From positions 192,501 to 232,500 of the forward strand of contig CAUYUJ010017793.1 in assembly GCA_963575745.1 (NCBI GenBank): a DNA stretch of 40,000 nt, given 5' to 3'. Below the pieces are notes generated by a model. The model ran no database searches, had not been told where the DNA came from, and was given only the letters and a program-made list of their open reading frames with translations. This DNA is from Prorocentrum cordatum (taxonomy: Eukaryota; Sar; Dinophyceae; Prorocentrales; Prorocentraceae). Positions 29,332 through 39,688 of this stretch are shown here, in pieces; positions within the stretch are counted from its first letter, which is position 1, and each line of letters starts with the position of its first letter. The position numbers and the translations under genes are program-made.

Positions 29332-29373
29332 TGCCAGACAATTCCACCGTTGGTCATCCCCACTGCGCACCTC

Positions 29374-29922
29374 TCAGATCCGCGGCGCCTCGCCATCGCA
29401 GTGGAGGATCTTTCGGTTGCGCCTGAGTTTCCCCGTGGGCGCGGGGAAGGGCACCTCGCTGCCCTTCGAGAAGACGGCCGGCTTCCAGGCGTCGGGGACG
29501 TGCGCCTGCATCACCGGGAGGTTGCGGTAAGCTCCGACGTTGCTCTCGAGGCCCTGACGGCAACTCCAGGACACGTTGCACGGTTTCGAGCTCCTCTTGG
29601 GCCACGCCTGGAAGCCCTCGAACGTGACAAAGAGACAGAGGGCGACCTCAGCGTCCACCGCGTTCACAAACGCATAACCGCGCGCCCGGTTCGTCTTGAA
29701 GTCCATAGGCACGTACACCAGGTCAAACTTCCCTTGGAAGCCTTGCGAGTTCAGCAGCTCCACGAACGTGTCTCGCGTGAAAGCGTAGGGCACGTTGCGG
29801 AACAGCACGGTGGTGCGGTACTCGGCACAACTCGACGACGGCGGCTCGCCAATCGGTTTCTCCAAACCCGGGGGCGGCAGCGCCGGCGCCAACGACGAGG
29901 CACGCGGGCTGAAAAAGGCCAT
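29374..29922 (-). CDS. Mei2-like RRM protein
   Basis: 182 residues from ATG at 29922-29920 to TGA at 29376-29374. A Pro/Ser-rich leader of about 36 residues is followed by an RRM (about 37-115): RNP2-like TTVLFRNVPYAFTRDT, helix FVELLNSQGFQGKFDLVYVP, RNP1-like RARGYAFVNAV and FVTFEGFQAW. The tail holds CNVSWSCRQGLESNVGAYRN and PVFPAPTGKLRR-like sequence. This is the C-terminal RRM_2 type of Mei2 proteins, which bind RNA; single-RRM versions are abundant in dinoflagellates. The frame is open 34 codons further upstream without ATG. No stops or frameshifts, unlike its neighbours. Confidence 0.85.
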   Translation of the reverse strand: MAFFSPRASSLAPALPPPGLEKPIGEPPSSSCAEYRTTVLFRNVPYAFTRDTFVELLNSQGFQGKFDLVYVPMDFKTNRARGYAFVNAVDAEVALCLFVTFEGFQAWPKRSSKPCNVSWSCRQGLESNVGAYRNLPVMQAHVPDAWKPAVFSKGSEVPFPAPTGKLRRNRKILHCDGEAPRI

Positions 29923-30164
29923 GTCCTCCTCAGCAATCTCCGAGGAAGTGCAGGACGGTGTTCCGAACGACCACTGTCCCGTCGCCAAAACCTGCGGGCC
30001 CAGAAGGGCACCGAAGCGCCGCGTTCAGCGCCGCTCCCGGCGCGCGCAGCTGCTGGCTGCACGAAAATGTCTGGGCCAGAAAAGGAGGGGGGGGGGGGGG
30101 AATTTGGGAGGATGTCCTGGTCCGGGCTCAGGGCCCCCCGGATATCATATAGATATGTCGAATC

Positions 30165-30560
30165 GACCCCTCGGGACAACCATCGGGACAACCATCGCAT
30201 TGTCGGGTGCATGCTTGCAAACCGCTCGAAACACACAAAGCGCCGAGCAAACATTTGAATCGGAATCAATATTGACAACCATCGGGGAAGCCATCAAGAA
30301 ATCCGTCGGGGACAAAGACAACCATCGCGACAACCATCATAAAAACAAACGGAACAACCATCAAAACCACCATCGGGAATACCATAGGAAAGAAACAATC
30401 GGAATTAACAATTAACGTCGGGCCAACCTTCGGAATAGCCATCGGGACAACCTCAAGAACGACATTCGGGACAACCGGCAAGACTCTCATCGGACAAGCG
30501 TCGAAGCTCGGGAAGACCGTACAAACGATTATCGGGACGACATCAAAACAACCGATGGAA
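30165..30560. repeat. CATCGGGACAAC minisatellite
   Basis: About 400 bp of degenerate 10-13 base words (CATCGGGACAACCATC, CATCAAAACAAC, CATCGGGAATACC). Reads as Met/Val-rich repeats on the minus strand, considered non-coding. Confidence 0.8.
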
Positions 30561-30784
30561 GAGCATCACCACCAACTTCGCCAACTGGATTGGGGAGAGT
30601 CCATTGCTCTGGTCTCTCCCCCACAGCGGCGGGATCACTCCTCTCGCGCCGTGTTCGCAGCATCGCCTCGCCAGCGCGCGCGCGCCAAAAAAACGAGACC
30701 GCGAACGATTTCCCATCTGGGGCCTCCGCTTCAATCCTACATATAGCGGACTCCCATGCGGGGTCGGAGTAGATGGGGTCGGGG

Positions 30785-30925
30785 GACATCGCCGCATCGC
30801 CGATGCGTCGCCGAAGCATCGTCGATGCGTCGGCGATGCATCGGCGATGCAACGGCGATGCTGGCGCGGAGAGGATCGGGCACCACGACAAGCAGCATCG
30901 CCGATACATCGGCGAAACACTGCCG
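30785..30925. repeat. GCATCGGCGATGC palindromic repeat
   Basis: GCATCGCCGATGC, GCATCGTCGATGC and GCATCGGCGATGC units in near-tandem order, each almost its own inverse complement, so the tract can fold into many small hairpins. Confidence 0.8.
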
Positions 30926-30929
30926 ACGT

Positions 30930-31412
30930 CTTGTTATCTTCGTCGTTGTCTTCTTTCTCATGGTCCTTCTCCTTTCTCGCGGTGTCTTTCTCTTTCGCCC
31001 TGGCTATCGGTTCGTCGCCTTCTTTATCATGGTCCTTCTTCTCCTCATCTTCCCCCTCCTCAACTTGCTGCTCGTGGCGGTCGATGAAACCCCGTGGCAG
31101 CGCAAACCTGCCCTGCCCCTCCCATCCGGCAGAAACCTGGTGGGGAGAGGGGGCTCATCAGGGGAAAGGCGAGAAGAAAGCATGAGATCACATGCGAGGT
31201 CAACGAAGAGGTGACATTGGGAGATGCACGGAAATGTCTCACCTCCGCTTGTAGAAGCCGCCTGGGGGTAGCCGCAGTGGCTCGCTCTTGGGGGCAAGAG
31301 GCCGAGGGCGGCGGCGGCTGCTCTCTAGGAGGAGAGGTGCTGCAGATGACATGTTGTTTTGGAGTGGGCTAAAGACATCCCAGGCGGCCAGGATAAGATC
31401 AAGTTCTGAGTC
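30930..31412 (-). CDS. Spliced gene fragment with a 106-bp GT-AG intron
   Basis: Exon 31243-31412 (minus) reads ELDLILAAWDVFSPLQNNMS, then SAAPLLLESSRRRPRPLAPK and LRLPPGGFYKR, ending GGAG followed by GTGAGA. The intron 31137-31242 ends in a pyrimidine-rich TTTCCCC...CCCCACCAG. The next exon starts GTTTCTGCC. Two frames are open there: FLPDGRGRAGLRCHGV (in phase with the first exon) and GRFALPRGFIDRHEQQVEEG continuing into a Lys/Glu-rich segment. AGGT occurs at both borders, as often in dinoflagellate introns. No domain recognised; gene ends unknown. The downstream limit 30930 is where minisatellite begins. Confidence 0.5.
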
Positions 31413-31419
31413 TGGTGCC

Positions 31420-32220
31420 CCGCGGGGACCAGTTCAGGGCCTACGAATGCCGTGGAAGGGCGGCGAGGTGGCACGACGAATCTGAAATGCAGGGCGATTC
31501 GCTCCCCCCCCCCCATCCCGCGCCTGGTAAGAGACTCCGCCGCATCTCTGCGCCCCACGGAAAAAACCCTGCCGCGCCCCCGCATCCCTCGGAGGTGGAG
31601 GGCGCCGAAGAAGTGGAAGCGCAGGTGGAGCAGAGGGAGTAAGAGGAGGTAGGAGAAGCGGCGGCGGGATGCCCTCCCAATCCCCTAGGAGCAAGGAAAG
31701 GCGACACCAACACCAACAGGGCGAGGCGATGCGAGGAGCAAGGGGGGGTCTCCCTGGTGGTGTGGTCCCCCCCTCTCGCTCGAGACATCCCCAGCCTCCA
31801 GCTCGGGGAGGCATCGTGGACCTCCTCGCTGGAGGTGGGCCCCCTGGTGGTGTTGGTGTCGCATCTCCCCCCTCCGATCCCCCGAGGTCGCAGTCGTCGA
31901 AAAAGCGATGTAGATGGAGCAAACGGTGTCGGGAAAGAGGTTGGCGCGCATGACCATCGGAGGTGGATGTCGATGAGGTCATCGAGGTCGGCGAGCCTTC
32001 GATGTCGGGGGCGTGGTTGGCCAATGCCCTGCTTTCCACCATGGCGCGCGCCAGCGTGGGAGCTGGAGTAGGCGATGTGTTCGTGGTCGGAGGTGTGAAT
32101 GTCGCGCATTCTCTTCGGTGGCGGAGGGATGGAGTGGGTGGTAGTACCTGCGGTCGGCGTCGGGCGCGCAGGCACCTCGCGCGGCGTCGCGCGGTGGCAA
32201 GGATGGCCACCGCTAGCGGT
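31420..32220 (-). other. Ambiguous open region
   Basis: Two minus-strand frames and part of the plus strand are open. Protein-like pieces (AMVESRALANHAPDIEGSPT; RRLADLDDLIDIHLRW) occur in different frames. It may link the exon at 31243 with the locus upstream. No call. Confidence 0.3.
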
Positions 32221-32221
32221 T

Positions 32222-34260
32222 AGGGGCGTAGTTGGGTGACGTAGTCGCTGGCCTTGTCGAGGGCCTCGTGGGGGCAATTTTTAGCCGAGGTGATGTCCCT
32301 CGGGATGTCCTGCCATCGCGGCGAGGGTGCCGAGCTTGACCAGGATGTCGTGGTGGTGGGGCCGGTAGTCGGTGATGATGTCTGCGATCAAAGCCTGTTT
32401 GCTGCCTCGCATGCTTCTGGAATGTGCGATGGCCCACAGCTCGTTGCCGCGGTTGAAGGACACGTTGAAAGCTGCGACCGCGTCGCCCTCGTTGACAGCG
32501 ACAGAGCCGTGGGCAATGGAGTCTTCGAGCTTGGCGTGATAAGGGTAGCGTATGGTAGCGTCCATAGGACAGGTGATTGTTTCGGGATCTACCTTCTCCT
32601 GGGTGATCGTCGCAACTAGGAACCAGCCAGTGGGCGTCTGGGGCTCCACTTGCGTCGGGGGCGGTTGCTTGTCATTCGTGCTGGACGCAACACTATTTGG
32701 CGTAGGGTCGGAAGAACTGGATGCAGTAGTGTGCGTGCATTGTTCTCCTGCCGGAGATGATCCCAGCTCGGTGTTCGAAATGACGTGGTCGATATCTTAT
32801 GTTGCATGTGCTGTGCTACCTTCTTTGGTCGGTATGGTGGGGGAGGCTTTGAATATTGCAGGGTCGGGGTCTGGGTTGAGCGTGTTTTGGGAGGAGATTT
32901 GGTCAGCTGGACTGGGCGCCACGGGCGAAGGTGCACTTGCCGGCATGATGCTTGTCATTGTACTGTCACTAGTGGCTGGCATGGTCGCGCGAGTCACTTG
33001 GGCTGTGTTGTCGGTTGCAGACGTCGATGCAAATTGCTCTTTCTGGGTCGTTGCACCCTCTGAAAATCGGAACGCGCTTCGGGGGGTCTCGATGTGAATC
33101 TGTGCGATGTATGCAGTGGCCGTCGTATGGTGCGAGTATGGGATTGGGACTACGCATCTGCTTGGTGCGATGGAGGATGCGACATGCACGCGGGGAGGGA
33201 GGGGGGGGGCTGCCGCGCGCATCGGAGCGACAACGATCAAACTGTCGCCGAATATGGTGAAGGGCTTGTTGGCTTGAGTGAACTGCAAGTGGGGGAAAAA
33301 AAGCCTGGTGCCTGCTCGCTGTACCCTAGATGCGTTCGGTCGACCCATTCGTCGAAGTATGGTTCCCGCAGGTAGTCGGTCCGCATCTTTGCGAGTAAGT
33401 CGTGGATAGTCAGTGTCGTGGCTTGCTTAGCCTGCTCAGTGGGGGTATCTGGGCCTCGGGCCGTGGTAGAAGTTGCCGTCCCTGTCGATCCTGAAGGCCT
33501 CGATGTCTTGGTCGGTGAGTGCCCGAATACAGCATGGGTCGTGGCTGGAGTCGCATGGGGACTTCCACTGAGAAGCGCCGGTGTCCCTGTAGTGATCATG
33601 TGCGAGGAATTTCTCTTGGTCTTGAGGGACGAAAAACGAATTTCTCTTGGTCTTGAGTGCGTGGTCTATAAACCTCCTGGGGCCACCCAAAACCTAGGGA
33701 GCCGCCAGGGCGCGGCACATCGCGCAGGGTTTGCCCTGTCAGCCCACAGGAGTTTCAGAGCACAGCGCCTCGTAAACCAGGGTAGTGGCGTGTTTTTCTG
33801 ACCTTGAAGGTCGGCGTGCGCGGTCCAACCAGGCGGTTGTCTCCCGTCGTGGGATTGGTCGGGCGGGCGCGCGTCGCCGTGCCTGCGCGCTGCTGGGTCA
33901 CTGGGGCTGCGGAAGCTGCGGTTGGCCACTGGCGTCGTCGCGGTCATTTGACTGGGCTGCTGCCGGGGGGTGGGCCAGGCGGGGGGGCGCGGCTGGTTGG
34001 GAGTCGGAGCGTTGGACTCATGGTGCAGGAGCGGGAACGAATTCGGCACGTGATTGGGCATGTTCTGGTGGAGTTGTGGGGTGGAGCGCCGCGGAATGAT
34101 CTGTGGGTCGGCGCGCGCGGTAGTCGTGCGCGCTGGGCGCCGCGCTTGTTGTGGTCGCGCTTTCGGGGGGTGCCGAATCCCAATCGGGGAAGTTGCTGTG
34201 GGTCCAGTTGATGGGCTCACTGCCGGCGTTGCGTAGCTTGCGGCAGTAATAGAAGGTGAC
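32222..34260 (-). pseudogene. Large unrecognised protein, C-terminal part
   Basis: Minus strand, several frames in turn: VTFYYCRKLRNAGSEPINWT (34260); a Pro/Ala-rich part; RRFIDHALKTKRNSFFVPQD and ALTDQDIEAFRIDRDGNFYH (to 33440); TTLTIHDLLAKMRTDYLREP with YFDEWVDRTHLGY; a frame change at a run of seven T; QFTQANKPFTIFGDSLIVVA; then GWFLVATITQEKVDPETITC and NRGNELWAIAHSRSMRGSKQ. The end NCPHEALDKASDYVTQLRP stops with TAA at 32224-32222. Frame changes within a few bases exclude introns there, so this is a decayed gene or a sequence with indel errors. No family recognised. Confidence 0.55.
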
Positions 34261-36170
34261 GTTTGCTGTGACTCTCCTCGTCGTCGATGAGATGCTGTCT
34301 TGCTTTGTGGGCCTCGGTGTCGAACAGCTTGTCGGTGTCGGCGACCTCTGTCAGCATGGCGCCGCCCAGTGTGATCTCGGTGGGTTGCTTGTACTCGGGT
34401 GCGTCGTAATCAGGTCGCTGTCTAATCTCGGTGGGGGAATCCACGTCGGGGGTGAACTCCATATGGTGGACGATGATATCCCGCTTTGCGGCCTCCGCGT
34501 GGACGTTGATTGTTCCGTCCACGCTTGTTGTGCAGGTATCCGGAATGGTAGTGACTTCCTGCAGAACTTGTGCGGGGTACTCGGTAAGGGCGTTCGCAAT
34601 GACGGCTGGCCACTAGGGCAGGTCACTGATTCGCGCGCTCAGCCTGAGTAACGCAACGTGATCGATCTCCCTTGTTGGTAATGGTGATGTACGGGAGGTG
34701 GAATCGTTCCGTTGAGGTGGAATCTTTCCGTTGAGCGGTGCGCCTACCTAGTGTTCTGCGAATTGTTTCAAAGGCGCCGCATGCAATGGCTTTGTTCGTG
34801 TCCTCGATGCACGGCATCTGCCGTAGTGTCCGGCAGGTTCTCGGGTCGTGGTACGCGGGTGGATTCGTCGGCAAGCACGGCGGCTGCGCGTTCGTCCTCT
34901 GGCGCCGACTCGGCAAAATTGTTTTGGTCCTTCTCGCGGCAACATCCGCCCCTCTGGTCCTGCGCGCCGTGGTCCTCGATGTCTGGGATCTCGGGGGCCT
35001 GGGTGACGATGGGCTGGTCTCTTGGGTCGGCTTCTCGCGGCGGCGCCCCTTGTGGCGCCTGCAAGACGGTGACAACTGAGTCGAGCTAGCTGTGTCTGAT
35101 CTAGTTGGCGAGGTCGTAGACGAAGTCTGCTTTTCTTTCCACTTGCATGGCGTAAATCTCCGCGCGGGCGCTCTCGAGTTGTCGAGCGCGTCGTTGCATC
35201 TGCGCACCGGTAAACTAGTGTTCGTTGGAAAGCTGCCGGGGAAAGTGCCCCTGTGTGTGACTCTATAGGAGTACCTGCTGCAGCGGACTGGCGTCGGCCG
35301 CAGCGCATCCGTTCCGCCTGGGCCTCCGCCGTCGCAGCGCCGGCCTCTTTGTGCTGGGAGAGCTGGGCGATGTGATTCTGCGTGTCCTCGGTCTGCCCTT
35401 CCAGGGCGTGGATGGCTTCGGCCTTGTCGTGGCATTGCTTCTCCTCTGTGTGCGTCATCTGCTTGTGCCCGTTGATCTTGTTCTCGAGGTAGCTGGTGCG
35501 TTGCTCTGGAAGGTGGTAGTTGTGCTGGTGTGCTTTCGGGCCTGGCCCACAATGTCCGCGCTCTGGGCCTCCGCTGTTGCGAGTTCCGGTCGTCGCCGTT
35601 ATTGCGCGCGGCGTTGTGCGGGGAGTGGCTGCGCAGTATCCTGAGACTGGTGTAAGTCGTCGATGATGATCTGCTGATGGTGCTCTAGGTGCTGGGTGAC
35701 TGAATATCTCTCCTTAAGCACTTCTCAAGGGTGTGGCACTTGGTGATCGTGGATGCGGATCGCGGCTGCCGTGTCCGATGTAGCTGAAGTCGCGCTTCTT
35801 CCAAAGCTTTCTGTCAGCGCTCGTCGGAGGCGGCTGTCTCCTGGCAGTGCTCGTAGCTTTCTCTGAGTAGTGAAAGATCTTCTGATTGTGGCCGGCGGGC
35901 GGGCACGCGATGTTGCCGGCCTCGCGGAGCTCGTTCCTGAGGTTCTCGATGGTGGCGCTGTCAATCTCAGTCTTGCGCGCGCTGTGTTCGGCGATCTTCT
36001 CGGTCGCCTTCCGGACGTCGTAGATCATCTCATTGTGCTCCTCCATCTGGTCGTGCTCGAAGCGCTGGAACTTGCGGCGGTTCTCCTTTTCGCGTTTGTA
36101 GTAGGCCTCCTTCGCATCCTCAAGCTGGTTGATGCTGACTGCTTTCGTGACTTCGTTGTGCTTCATGCTG
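34261..36170 (-). pseudogene. Large unrecognised protein, middle part with coiled coils
   Basis: Protein-like pieces in order: NEVTKAVSINQLEDAKEAYY, FERHDQ-like helices to IENLRNELREAGNIA (36200-35900); DLSLLRESYEHCQETAASDE; VTQHLEHHQQIIIDDLHQSQ; NKINGHKQMTHTEEKQCHDK and EGQTEDTQNHIAQLSQHKEA; AQMQRRARQLESARAEIYAM; EIPDIEDHGAQDQRGGCC; AIACGAFETIRRTLGRRTAQ; WPAVIANALTEYPAQVLQEV and GTINVHAEAAKRDIIVHHME. Frames change at least six times. In-frame stops: TGA 35816, TAA 35601, TAG 35217, 35103, 35088 and 34615. Long helices suggest a structural or scaffold protein; function unknown. Confidence 0.55.
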
Positions 36171-37452
36171 CCACTGAGCCTCTTGGAACTCTTGTCGCAG
36201 CTCGTTGGAAGTTTAGGTCTCCGTGGGCATCTGGGCCGCTGATGGCACCGGTGACGCATTTCCACTATGTTCTCGATCCCGTCTCCCGACGTTGGGCGCG
36301 GGGGTGTCGATCCGCGGTTGCCCTTGGCGACTCCTGGGCGCGGTTGCGGATTCGGCCTCGTCGTCATCGTCGGGGTCGGCCCCCGTGATGCTGTCGTGGG
36401 CTCTGCGAAACTGGCGATGTCGGTCGCCCAGCGATGTGGCTCTGTTCTGTAGTTCCTCCAGCTATTGTTGCGCGTCGTCCGCGTTGTCGACGGCGCCGCC
36501 GATCACGGTCTGAATATCTCGCCGTTGATCCTCGGCGTCGCGTGCGTAGAGCAGCGAGGACTTTTTGTGGTCGGATCTCGGTGGCGCCGTGGAAGTCGGA
36601 GTCCTCGTCGGCGCGCCGTTGGGTAATGGTGATGAGGTAGGTCGACGTCTGCCTCGCAGTTCTTGCGGTATTCCTTGACGCGGTCGACGCGGCGCATTGG
36701 TGGCGGCTCATTTCAGCGCTGCTGTCTCCTGGCTTCAGTAAGGGTCACGTGGGCAATATTGGCAGCAGTCTCCCTTCTCTTCTCCTGTCTGCGTTGTGCG
36801 TTAAGGCTGCGCTGGTATCGCTTGTGTGATTGCTGCTGCTGCTGTCCCGTGGAGCTGCTGCTGCCCGCGCCGCGGGCGTCGTCGCGGCTGCGGGCGCGCC
36901 GTTGTGTCCAAGGGGTTCCTGCTGTGTCCCCTTGGCGTCGCTGGTGTCGGTGCTGGTGTTGCTGCTCGTGCCACTGGCGATTGCGGCAGCTGCCAACTGG
37001 GATCTGAGCCATCTCGGGCGCCATGGTGGTGGCGGGTGGTCTAGATGGTTGTTGGGCGCAGTGGTGGGTTTCGAGTAGTTGTCGTGGTCGGCCCAGTCGT
37101 AGTAATACTCGTGCGTCGGCGCGTTCTCGTCGTAGTCGTCGGTGCCAAGCAGGGCTGCGCTGGCGTGTTGAGGACGTCGTCGTGGAGATCGAACAAAAAG
37201 CCGATGTCGAGCAGGAAGCTGTCGTCCGCGAGAAAATCGAGGTAAAGCAGGGACACCGATGCCGCAGGCCTGAAGGAACCAGTCCTGGAAAAGAAACCAC
37301 TCGCAGGCCTTGCAAGGAACGAAAGGATGCGGGTGGGAGGGCGACTTAATTACAGTATGGGGAGTATGACAGCGCTCAACGTGGCCTCGGGGGACCTCTG
37401 GGCCCCAACGCGTCCTCCTCCTCCTCCTCCTCTTCCTTCTCCTCCTCCTCAT
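36171..37452 (-). pseudogene. Large unrecognised protein, N-terminal part
   Basis: Starts near FVPCKACEWFLFQDWFLQAC (about 37320), shifts to YLDFLADDSFLLDIGFLFDL, returns with TDDYDENAPTHEYYYDWADH and a Ser/Thr/Gln-rich region. Then EDSDFHGATEIRPQKVLAAL and QRRDIQTVIGGAVDNADDAQ, TAG at 36464, LEELQNRATSLGDRHRQFRR, TAA at 36215, TSNELRQEFQEAQ. A (CCT)n tract at 37408-37450 precedes it and codes Glu in one minus frame. The true start is unknown. Confidence 0.5.
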
Positions 37453-37523
37453 TATTGGAATCCGTCAAATCATTCTCCTTTTGACTTCCCCTCGCACCGC
37501 TCAATGGGGAAACCGGTAAAAGA

Positions 37524-37804
37524 TTAATGATTTTGTTTTACCAGGTCCTTCAGGCGGTGCTCCTCGACGGAATCCGATTGGTCCTCCTGCAAATAACAAA
37601 TGAGTTTGGTGCCGCGCCAAAAACAAGGCCCGTGCACCATCCCAGGGACGTTCTGCACCACGCAGGAGTCGCAAGCATCGGACTCCCAAATGTACTGCTC
37701 GTCTTAATTGTTCTTGCTGATCAGGCGCTCCATGTGTCCGAGACAAAGTGTGCGGAGCAGAAGCCGACACATGTACAGATGGGTGCTATGACGTGAACGG
37801 CCAT
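37524..37804 (-). CDS. Small Cys-containing coding fragment
   Basis: MAVHVIAPICTCVGFCSAHF from ATG at 37804, then a frame change, then MERLISKNN, an in-frame TAA (37706-37704), DEQYIWESDACDSCVVQNVP, HGPCFWRGTKLICYLQEDQS and EEHRLKDLVKQNH to TAA at 37526-37524. Composition is strongly protein-like. May be an upstream exon of the 32.2-37.4 kb locus. Cys spacing recalls a metal-binding fold but no family can be named. Confidence 0.45.
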
Positions 37805-38520
37805 GCCTCCTCCTCCTCGGGGTTAGGACATCATCCTATGAAAATGTTCGCCCGCCAAATTGCTCCACGCGCTCTCGCAGGAGAAGCCGGTGCCGCGCTG
37901 CTTCCGCGACGCTTGGAGAAAGGGGACTGGAGCCAAGCATTGCAACTGGCAGTGGCCGGGGCCGTGCAAACTCGCAGTGGGTGGAGCGATGTCGAAACAG
38001 CAGGGATGCGGTCGCCAGGGCTGGAACAAAAAACGGGAACAAGGGGCAGGGCCGAACGAGCGGGAAAGGGCTGGCGCCAGTCACTTTTTGCTCGAGCTTC
38101 CCCGTAGACGGGCCAGAACAACACGGCAGCACTATGACGATGGTCGTGGTGTGGGGGCGGTGACGATGATGACGGTGATCATCACGATGGTGACGGTGAT
38201 GATTGGGAGAACCCGAGATGGGTGCTCAGGAGTGTGACGTGACGATGGTGATGATGCTGATCAGGATGGTTATGGTGATGGCGAGTGTGAGGAAATGGGA
38301 AGAGGACAGAAGGGGGTGAGGTGTGGGGTTCCTGCGCGGGGGGGTGCACAGAATACACGAAGCCCATATAGGAGATAAGGAGCAGCAGGAACAATTAGAT
38401 GTTGAGAGAAAGAGAGGGGGAGAGGCGTGAATTAGACAAATAACAATAGCGACGAAGAGTGAGAGAGAGAGATATTGAACATTATCTATCCCAGTGTGAC
38501 CCTACCTAGGAGTTGGAGCC
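37805..38520. other. No gene identified
   Basis: Includes a GATGGTGATGATG-like degenerate stretch (38140-38290) and GA-rich sequence (38400-38470). Open frames on both strands between 37830 and 38130 are not convincing. Confidence 0.4.
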
Positions 38521-38528
38521 TCTAGGAA

Positions 38529-38628
38529 ATGCTATGTTATGCTATGCTATGCTATGCTATGCTGGGCTAGGCTCGGCTATGCTATGCTACGCTGCGCTAT
38601 GCTATGCTGCGCTATGCTATGCTATGTT
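38529..38628. repeat. (ATGCT)n pentanucleotide repeat
   Basis: About 20 units of GCTAT/ATGCT with GGGCT, GCGCT and CTCGG variants. Confidence 0.95.
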
Positions 38629-38775
38629 TTTGCTTTGCCTTCGCTTTTGCCTTCACGTTTGCTTTTGCTTTTGCTTGGCACCCAGGGAGTGCAACTGGGG
38701 GAACCGCGCGTTTGCTTTTACCTTTGCTGTTGCTTTTGCTTGGCTCCCAGGGGACTGGGGGAACCGCCCGGGGCG
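38629..38775. repeat. TTTGCTTTTGC repeat with a duplicated 50-bp block
   Basis: TTTTGCTTGGCACCCAGG to GGGGGAACCGC (38665-38708) recurs as TTTTGCTTGGCTCCCAGG to GGGGGAACCGC (38731-38768), each preceded by TTTGCTTT words. Confidence 0.8.
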
Positions 38776-39199
38776 GGTGGCACTGCCCAGCCCCTTTAAG
38801 CCAAGAAAGTAAGAACCCTTCTAGGCAGAGCCTAGGTAGGGAACAACGAAATAAGAAAACGAGATGGCGGACGCGAGGCGTGCTTTCTGGCGCGCATTCT
38901 TTGCCCTCGCAGTGGATTCCAATGCCAAGAGCCTCAACGGGAAGACGATTTTTGTTGTTCTGGGCTCGCGTCGAGTGGAGAGTCGCCCCAGGAGCGTGCT
39001 CTACCAAAAATGTTCAATACAATTCGGATAGCGCAGTCTTACCAGCAACAGCCGTCATCACGAGAAACGCCAGGACAATCAGGACACGGGAGGCAAGCGG
39101 CACAGGCTGCGTACGAAAGGCCCTGGAAACCCGTAGAGGTGGAAAGCCCGCGCACCTCTTTTCCTCATGCCACCTACCCAAATCATTGGGTACCGGAAT

Positions 39200-39400
39200 T
39201 GTTCGGTCGCGATCGGCTGCAACCGATCGGCACTCCATATCGGTGGCAACCGTGCGCAGCTGATTCCAAAATCAATCGCGATCGGTCGCGGTCGCGACTT
39301 CCCGATACCGACCCGAGACCGACCGCGACTGACCGTAACCGATCGCGACCGACCGCGTCCGACTTCAGCAGAAAGGGAGGGAGGGGAGGGAGAAAGGGGG
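39200..39400. repeat. CGATCGGTCGCG words
   Basis: Many overlapping CGATCGG, CGACCGA and GGTCGCGA palindromic words, seen again at about 39600-39670. 38790-39200 holds nothing recognised. Confidence 0.75.
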
Positions 39401-39404
39401 AAGA

Positions 39405-39560
39405 TGAGGATGCCATCCGACAACTGTCAGACGTAAAACGTGCGTCAGATCCGCATTGTTGCATGAGGAGAGGGAGCCAACTACTTATCGGGCAGACGTC
39501 TGATTCGAGAGAACTCCCATCTGACAACGGTCTGACGCCTGACGATTGTCAGATGCAGGC
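39405..39560. repeat. Inverted repeat with TCTGAC words
   Basis: CATCTGACAA (39518-39527) pairs perfectly with TTGTCAGATG (39546-39555). A wider imperfect match links GCCATCCGACAACTGTCAGA near 39410 with the same right end. Confidence 0.6.
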
Positions 39561-39688
39561 TTGTTCCCCCTCCCCCACCCTCGGCACAAAAGATCCATGA
39601 CCGATTGCATACGTGAACGACCGTTCGCGAAAGTTCGTGTCCGATCGCGACCAATCGGTCGCGACCGATCAAAAAAATCTGAAGCAAA

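Noticed and set aside
33430-34260. Reading TGA as Trp through one frame at 34.26-33.44 kb
   Set aside because: A neighbouring frame without stops is also plausible there, and the clear frame changes at both ends show indels, so these TGA codons are not counted as evidence.
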